NCBI GenBank assembly: GCA_905199135.1
Contig: CAJKFC010000014.1
Location: forward strand, 1 to 26,662
Source of the DNA: an uncultured Eubacteriales bacterium
Lineage (GTDB): Bacteria; Bacillota; Clostridia; Oscillospirales; Butyricicoccaceae
Reading direction: 5' to 3'
Length of the DNA: 26,662 bases
A program made the translations under genes and the position numbers. The first letter of the stretch is position 1, and every line of letters begins with the position of its first letter. Positions 21,802-26,662 of the stretch are shown here, one piece after another. A model generated the notes under the pieces. That model made no database searches and was not told the origin of the DNA. It was given only the letters and a program-made list of their open reading frames with translations.

Positions 21802-22500
21802 ATGCCATATTTTTACGGTTTTGACACTTATTATCTTATTTTGGTTTTGCCTGCCATTATATTCGCCATGTGGGCACAGGCAAAGGTAGGAAGCACATTT
21901 AAAAAGTATTCGATGGTAGTGTCTCAAAGAGGTATGACGGGCGCGCAGGCCGCTCAGGCTGTGCTGGCCGCCAACGGAGTATACAATGTCCGCATTGAGA
22001 GGGTGGCGGGAAATCTCACCGACCACTACGACCCCAGAACAAATGTGATAAGACTTTCCGATTCGGTGCACAGCTCTAATTCAGTGGCAGCCATGGGCGT
22101 CGCAGCACATGAGGCAGGCCACGCAGTGCAGTATGCCAAAGGATATGCGCCGATTAAGATAAGACAGGCAATAATTCCCGTTACACAGATAGGTTCGTCC
22201 CTTGCACTGCCCATGATTATTATGGGCGTGCTTTTCAGCAACTCCATGTTTATAAACCTCGGCATTATATTCTTTGCCGCGGCAACCGTGTTCCAGCTCA
22301 TAACTCTTCCCGTCGAGTTCAACGCCTCCTCGAGAGCGATAAAGGCTCTGGCAGAGGGAGGACTTCTCTATGAGGATGAGCTTTCGGGAGCAAAGAAAAC
22401 CCTTACAGCGGCGGCGCTGACCTATGTGGCTGCCCTTGCCGTATCCCTTGCTCAGCTTTTGAGACTGATATTTATTTTCGGAGGAAGAGACAGAGACTGA
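21802..22500 (+). CDS. Membrane zinc metallopeptidase, YugP-like
   Basis: A 232-aa membrane protein with an HEAGH zinc motif (103-107), likely a third ligand Glu172 in VEFNAS, and hydrophobic segments near 8-26, 125-145, 149-170 and 201-226. This matches the YugP/putative neutral zinc metallopeptidase family, whose substrates are not known to me. NRIEL-type lipoprotein or secretion signals are absent. AGGAGG (21788-21793) overlaps the fmt stop. Its end overlaps rsmB by one base. Its place between fmt and rsmB is a recurring context, so a housekeeping role in membrane protein quality control is possible (inference). Confidence 0.87.
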   Translation: MPYFYGFDTYYLILVLPAIIFAMWAQAKVGSTFKKYSMVVSQRGMTGAQAAQAVLAANGVYNVRIERVAGNLTDHYDPRTNVIRLSDSVHSSNSVAAMGVAAHEAGHAVQYAKGYAPIKIRQAIIPVTQIGSSLALPMIIMGVLFSNSMFINLGIIFFAAATVFQLITLPVEFNASSRAIKALAEGGLLYEDELSGAKKTLTAAALTYVAALAVSLAQLLRLIFIFGGRDRD

Positions 22501-23819
22501 TGAAAAATCCCCGTGAAACAGCTTTAAAAGGACTTATAGCCCTGAGAAGAAACGGCACATGGCCCGATCTGTTTTTGAAGCAGGAGGGAGAAGGTATGTC
22601 TTCTGCTGACTTGAAGCTGTGTGCCGAGATACTTTACGGGACAGTGGAAAATATGTCCCTTATCGATTATTATATAGGCTGTTTCAGCAAAGTGAAGACA
22701 AAAAAGATGGTGCCGCAGCTTTTGGACGCTTTGAGAATGACTGTCTATCAGATAGTTTTCTTAGACAGAATACCCGACAGCGCAGCCATCAATGAAGGTG
22801 TAAAGCTGGTGAAGAAGTATGCCTCATACAGCCTCTCGGGCTTTGCCAACGGAGTTTTGAGGAGTATTTCCCGGGAAAAGGACAGTCTGCCGCCGGTGCC
22901 GAAAGACAATTTTGCAGAGTATCTCTCTGTGAGATACAGTCATCCTCTTTGGTTTGCCGAAGAGATGACAGGCGAAATAGGTGCGGAGGAGACCGAAAAG
23001 CTCTTTGAAGCCGACAACGCAAAGCCTGCCGTTACCGCCAGGGTAAACGACATTAAAATCTCGGCAGATGAGCTTATAGGTGTGCTGAAAGAAGAAGGCA
23101 TCAAAGCCCAAAAGGCGGAAGAACTGTCCAACTGTATAGTGTTCAAAAGCGGAACGGGTGTAGCTTCTTCCAAAGCTTTTAAAGAGGGCCTGTTTTATAT
23201 ACAGGATATGGCCAGTCAGCTTGCTGTAATGGCTTTGAACCCTCAAAAGGGAGACACTTTGATAGATATGTGCGCCTCGCCGGGAGGCAAAACCCTCGCG
23301 GCCGCCCAAATGATGCAAAATGAAGGCAGTATAACTGCGTGTGATATTCACCCGCACAAAATACAACTCATAAGAGAAAACGCCGAAAAATACGGCGCGA
23401 ATATCGTAAAAGCCGTGCTGTGGGACGGAACGAAAGAGAATAAACAGCTTTCGGAAACGGCTGACAGAGTCATATGCGATGTGCCCTGTTCAGGAATGGG
23501 AATCATACGCAAAAAACCTGATATACGCTTTAAAAAGAAAGAAGATATAGAAGAACTGCCGAATATTCAGTATAAAATCCTTGAAAACGCCGCCTCTTAT
23601 CTCAAAAAAGGCGGGAGACTGCTCTACTCCACATGCACTGTCAGAAGTGCCGAAAACGAGAAGGTTTTCAAAAGATTTTTGGAAAATCATTCGGAATATG
23701 AAGCCGTACCCTTTGAGCTGCCTTACGGTATATCGGCACCTAAGGGATTTGTCACTCTGTATCCCCACAGAGAGGGATTTGACGGCTTTTTCATTTCTCT
23801 TATGGAGAGGAAGATATAA
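22500..23819 (+). CDS. rsmB: 16S rRNA m5C967 methyltransferase RsmB
   Basis: SAM-dependent methyltransferase of the NOL1/NOP2/Sun family. The 439-aa protein has an N-terminal NusB-like RNA-binding domain (about 1-130) and a Rossmann methyltransferase domain with DMCASPGGKT (256-265, SAM loop), DVPCSG (327-332, Cys330) and YSTCTV (376-381, Cys379), the two cysteines used in the covalent mechanism. The NusB-like half separates RsmB from RsmF. Its ATG overlaps the previous stop (TGATG) and its stop overlaps rlmN (TAATG). Confidence 0.95.
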   Translation: MKNPRETALKGLIALRRNGTWPDLFLKQEGEGMSSADLKLCAEILYGTVENMSLIDYYIGCFSKVKTKKMVPQLLDALRMTVYQIVFLDRIPDSAAINEGVKLVKKYASYSLSGFANGVLRSISREKDSLPPVPKDNFAEYLSVRYSHPLWFAEEMTGEIGAEETEKLFEADNAKPAVTARVNDIKISADELIGVLKEEGIKAQKAEELSNCIVFKSGTGVASSKAFKEGLFYIQDMASQLAVMALNPQKGDTLIDMCASPGGKTLAAAQMMQNEGSITACDIHPHKIQLIRENAEKYGANIVKAVLWDGTKENKQLSETADRVICDVPCSGMGIIRKKPDIRFKKKEDIEELPNIQYKILENAASYLKKGGRLLYSTCTVRSAENEKVFKRFLENHSEYEAVPFELPYGISAPKGFVTLYPHREGFDGFFISLMERKI

Positions 23820-24862
23820 TGGAAGAAAAAATATGCTTGAAATCCATGCCTTTGGATAAGCTGGAGAGCTATCTTGCGTCGATAGGTCAGCCGAAATACA
23901 GGGCGTCTCAGATATTCAAATGGCTGAGCCGAGGGGTTTTGTCCTTTGACGAGATGACCGACATATCGAAAGGGCTGAGAGACAGGCTGGAGAAAGAGAC
24001 ATTTATAAACCGCGTGGAGATTGTCTCCAAGCAGGTTTCGGCTGTGGACGGCACGATAAAATATCTCTTTAAGCTTTCCGACGGAAACTGTATAGAGACC
24101 GTACTCATGCAGTATGAGCACGGAACATCGGCATGTCTTTCCACACAGGCGGGCTGTAAGATGGGCTGCGCCTTCTGTGCCTCTTTCGACAAGGGAAAAA
24201 CGAGAAATCTGACACCTGCCGAGATTTTGGATCAGGTGCTTTTTTCGGCAAAAGACAGCGGAAAAAAGATATCGAATATCGTGCTCATGGGCACGGGTGA
24301 GCCGCTGGACAATTACGACAATGTCATCGACTTTTTGAGAATAGTATCGAGCGATAAGGGAATAAATATAGGTATGAGACACATATCCCTTTCGACATGC
24401 GGAATCATTCCGAGAATAAAGGAACTGGCGCAGCTCAAGCTGCAGCTCACTCTCAGCGTATCGCTGCACTGTCCGATAGACGAGATAAGGTCTGAAATAA
24501 TGCCTATAAACAGGAGATATCATGTAGACGACCTCATAAAGACATGCAAGGAATACTTTGCCGTGACAGGCAGGAGAATTTCCTTTGAATACGCAATGAT
24601 TGACGGCAAGACCGACACAAAGCAGTGCGCCGACGCGCTGATAAAATATCTTTCGGGCTTTCCGTCCCATGTCAATCTTATTCCGCTCAATCATGTTGAG
24701 GGGAGTCCTCTTATCCCGACGCCTAAAAAGAGGGTGAGGGAGTTTCAGGAATATCTCATAAAGCACAGAATAAACGCCACCGTAAGGAGAAGTCTCGGGG
24801 ACGACATTTCTGCCTCCTGCGGTCAGCTCAGGAAGAAATATATTGAGGAGGGGCAAAGGTGA
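23819..24862 (+). CDS. rlmN: Dual-specificity 23S rRNA A2503 / tRNA methyltransferase RlmN
   Basis: Radical SAM enzyme that makes 2-methyladenosine at A2503 of 23S rRNA and, in E. coli, at A37 of some tRNAs. The 347-aa protein has the cluster motif CKMGCAFC (C113, C117, C120), MGTGEPLDN (usual form GMGEPL), SVSLHCP, and a C-terminal catalytic Cys in SCGQL (Cys334). It lacks the extra features that mark Cfr resistance enzymes, and its place after rsmB favours RlmN. The start overlaps rsmB by 1 nt; the end overlaps prpC by 4 nt (GTGA). Confidence 0.95.
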   Translation: MEEKICLKSMPLDKLESYLASIGQPKYRASQIFKWLSRGVLSFDEMTDISKGLRDRLEKETFINRVEIVSKQVSAVDGTIKYLFKLSDGNCIETVLMQYEHGTSACLSTQAGCKMGCAFCASFDKGKTRNLTPAEILDQVLFSAKDSGKKISNIVLMGTGEPLDNYDNVIDFLRIVSSDKGINIGMRHISLSTCGIIPRIKELAQLKLQLTLSVSLHCPIDEIRSEIMPINRRYHVDDLIKTCKEYFAVTGRRISFEYAMIDGKTDTKQCADALIKYLSGFPSHVNLIPLNHVEGSPLIPTPKKRVREFQEYLIKHRINATVRRSLGDDISASCGQLRKKYIEEGQR

Positions 24863-25593
24863 GAGCTTTCGGAATAACCGATACGGGCCAGATAAGGGCT
24901 CAGAATCAGGATACATACGACATAAAGCTTTTTGATGCCGATAAACAGGGCATCTTTGTGGTGTGCGACGGAATGGGCGGCGCCGCGGGCGGCGAGGTGG
25001 CAAGCGCCATCGCAGTGGAGACTGTGGTCAAAAAGATAACCGAGAAAATCAAGGCCAAAATGTCCGATTCCGCCGTGAAGAACATAATGTCGGAGGCTAT
25101 AAAGTGCGCCAATGAGGCAATTTACGAAAGAGCCAAAAAAGAGCCAGCCCTTATAGGTATGGGTACGACGGTTGTGTGCGCCGTCAGAAACGAGGACGCA
25201 CTCATCATAGCCAATGTGGGCGACAGCCGCGCATATGTCATAAATAAAAACAGGCTTAAACAGATAAGCATAGACCATTCTCTCGTAAACGATATGCTGA
25301 TAGCGGGCAAAATTACACCCGAGGAGGCATATACACATCCCCAGAAAAACATCATAACAAGGGTTTTGGGGGTAGATGAGGATGTTAAAATAGATTTTTT
25401 TGAAATAAAGACAAACGACGATATGTTTCTGCTTCTCTGCTCGGACGGTCTTACCAACGAGGTCAGCGACCCCGAGATATGCTACGAGGTGGTCAATGCC
25501 ATATCGGAGCAGGAGGCTTGCAGAGGACTTGTGGAGATCGCCAATAAACGCGGCGGCCATGACAATATAACGGCCGTTCTTGTGGCGTTTTAG
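24859..25593 (+). CDS. prpC: PP2C-type protein phosphatase (Stp1/PrpC)
   Basis: Metal-dependent Ser/Thr phosphatase that reverses the action of the PASTA kinase encoded next. The 244-aa product has all PP2C motifs: RAQNQD (13-18), CDGMGG (36-41, Asp37), NVGDSRAYV, CSDGLTNEV and GHDNITAVL, the last holding the metal Asp. No membrane segment is seen. It uses a GTG start, supported by GGAGGGG a few bases upstream and by the 4-nt overlap with rlmN. The AGGAGG of the kinase gene overlaps its stop. Confidence 0.95.
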   Translation: MRAFGITDTGQIRAQNQDTYDIKLFDADKQGIFVVCDGMGGAAGGEVASAIAVETVVKKITEKIKAKMSDSAVKNIMSEAIKCANEAIYERAKKEPALIGMGTTVVCAVRNEDALIIANVGDSRAYVINKNRLKQISIDHSLVNDMLIAGKITPEEAYTHPQKNIITRVLGVDEDVKIDFFEIKTNDDMFLLLCSDGLTNEVSDPEICYEVVNAISEQEACRGLVEIANKRGGHDNITAVLVAF

Positions 25594-25601
25594 GAGGTAC
25601 T

Positions 25602-26662
25602 ATGGACAATTTGATCGGAAAATTTCTCGACAACAGATACGAGATACTCGAGGTCATAGGCCAGGGAGGTATGTCGGTAGTATACAGAGCAAAATGTCAC
25701 AGGCTCAACCGAATGGTGGCTGTAAAGGTTCTGAAAGATGAATTCTCCGAGGACGCCGAGTTTAAAAACCGTTTTCAGGACGAATCTCTGTCGGTAGCCA
25801 TGATGTCTCATCCGAATATAGTTTCTGTATATGATGTGTCCAAATCGGACGACATTGAGTATATAGTTATGGAACTTATAGACGGCATCACTTTAAAGGA
25901 ATATCTTCAGAAAAAGGGACATCTGACCTGGCAGGAGACGGTCTATTTCGCTTTGCAGATAGCCAAGGCTTTGGAGCATGCCCATAACAGAGGCATAATC
26001 CACAGGGATATAAAGCCTCAGAATATAATGGTGCTGAGAGACGGAACGGTAAAGGTTGCCGATTTCGGCATAGCGCACCAGGTGTCAAAGCAGCAGACCT
26101 ATAACAAGGGCGAGGCCATTGGATCGGTGCACTACATATCTCCCGAACAGGCCAAGGGAAGCCGAATTGACAACAGAGCAGACATATATTCTCTCGGCGT
26201 AGTCATGTATGAGATGCTGACGGGCAGGCTGCCTTTTGAGGGCACAAATCCCGTCGATATAGCCATACAGCATATCAATTCGATTCCGTTGAGCCCCAGT
26301 GATTATGTAAAAGACATACCTGAGGCCATAGAGAACATAACTATGAAGGCCATGAGCCCGAGACTCAGCCAGAGGTATTCCAGCGCCGATGAGCTGATTG
26401 CCGATTTGGAAAAGGTCAGAAACGACCCTCATGTCAAGATAGAATTCAACAACGCCTCCGATGTGGAGAGAGACGCTAAGGAGGAGGTCACAAGAAAACT
26501 CAACTACAACTCCGAAATCGAAAAGATAAAGGTAAAGCGCATGGGAGAAGAGACCCGCAGAATGGAGCATAAGGAGGAAGAACACGAAGAAAAGGAGAGT
26601 TTTCTGTCCAAAAACGGCGGAGTCCTTTTCAATGTGGCAGCCATCTTGCTTTTTATCGGAGG
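25602..26662 (+). CDS. prkC: PrkC/Stk1-type Ser/Thr protein kinase (3' end outside window)
   Basis: The gene runs off the right edge with 353 codons visible and no stop. The N-terminal kinase domain is complete: glycine loop IGQGGMSVVY (19-28), Lys42, Glu61 in helix C, HRDIKPQN (134-141), DFG (154-156), GSVHYISPEQ and the Arg of the C-lobe. A charged linker of about 60 residues rich in Glu and Lys (280-337) follows, and a membrane segment begins near 340. Extracellular PASTA repeats that sense muropeptides would be expected beyond the edge but are not visible. The activation loop has a single Thr (about residue 166). AGGAGG (25592-25597) sets the ATG at 25602, 8 nt after prpC. Confidence 0.94.
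   Translation, partial: MDNLIGKFLDNRYEILEVIGQGGMSVVYRAKCHRLNRMVAVKVLKDEFSEDAEFKNRFQDESLSVAMMSHPNIVSVYDVSKSDDIEYIVMELIDGITLKEYLQKKGHLTWQETVYFALQIAKALEHAHNRGIIHRDIKPQNIMVLRDGTVKVADFGIAHQVSKQQTYNKGEAIGSVHYISPEQAKGSRIDNRADIYSLGVVMYEMLTGRLPFEGTNPVDIAIQHINSIPLSPSDYVKDIPEAIENITMKAMSPRLSQRYSSADELIADLEKVRNDPHVKIEFNNASDVERDAKEEVTRKLNYNSEIEKIKVKRMGEETRRMEHKEEEHEEKESFLSKNGGVLFNVAAILLFIG

Noticed and set aside
23723..25003. 426-codon minus-strand open frame
   Set aside because: It spans rsmB, rlmN and prpC, all of which have complete catalytic motifs; no ribosome site or family features.
1..26662. tRNA, rRNA, CRISPR, insertion sequence, prophage or defence island
   Set aside because: Read through on both strands; gaps between genes are short and AT-rich and hold only promoters, terminators and the hairpins listed.

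Overview
The window reads as a chromosomal core segment of a spore-forming, probably anaerobic member of the Clostridia. Four things point there: an adjacent spoIVB-spo0A pair, a ferredoxin-dependent 2-oxoacid oxidoreductase operon, remA next to gmk, and a cdaA-cdaR c-di-AMP pair. Strong AGGAGG-type ribosome sites, sigma-A-like promoters with 17-bp spacers, and frequent ATA (Ile) and AGA (Arg) codons agree. A lower rank cannot be fixed from the sequence alone. I see no insertion sequence, prophage, CRISPR array, tRNA or rRNA, and every gene looks intact. Only the last gene is cut, by the window edge.

Layout: 1-277 is a leader region with a good promoter. mazG (NTP pyrophosphohydrolase) and hup (HU protein) follow and end at a perfect bidirectional terminator. 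On the minus strand lies pfk, a phosphofructokinase with pyrophosphate-type active-site residues. It shares a 147-bp divergent promoter region with fba (class II aldolase), so two consecutive glycolytic steps sit back to back. Next come spoIVB (sporulation signalling protease) and spo0A (sporulation master regulator), with structured DNA before and between them.

The region 5923-9247 is one operon: a MinD-like P-loop ATPase, a 2[4Fe-4S] ferredoxin-like subunit, and the alpha, beta and gamma subunits of a 2-oxoacid:ferredoxin oxidoreductase, closed by a terminator. Then ispD-ispF (MEP isoprenoid pathway), a pair coding a DUF3343 (Se/S carrier-like) protein and a cysteine desulfurase-like PLP enzyme, and the operon cdaA-cdaR-COG2509 flavoprotein-RseC-like membrane protein.

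From the promoter at 16092 to the right edge there is an almost gapless run: yicC, remA, gmk, rpoZ, priA, def, fmt, yugP-like, rsmB, rlmN, prpC and prkC. Most junctions overlap by 1-8 nt or are separated by fewer than 13 nt. The run joins RNA turnover, GMP phosphorylation, transcription, replication restart, formyl-Met handling, rRNA methylation and the PP2C/PASTA-kinase signalling pair.

No wholly new system stands out. The most interesting points are the altered phosphorylation pocket of Spo0A, a long hairpin that buries the spoIVB ribosome site, the uncharacterised flavoprotein and Cys-rich membrane protein coupled to the c-di-AMP genes, the P-loop ATPase leading the oxidoreductase operon, and the DUF3343-desulfurase pair.
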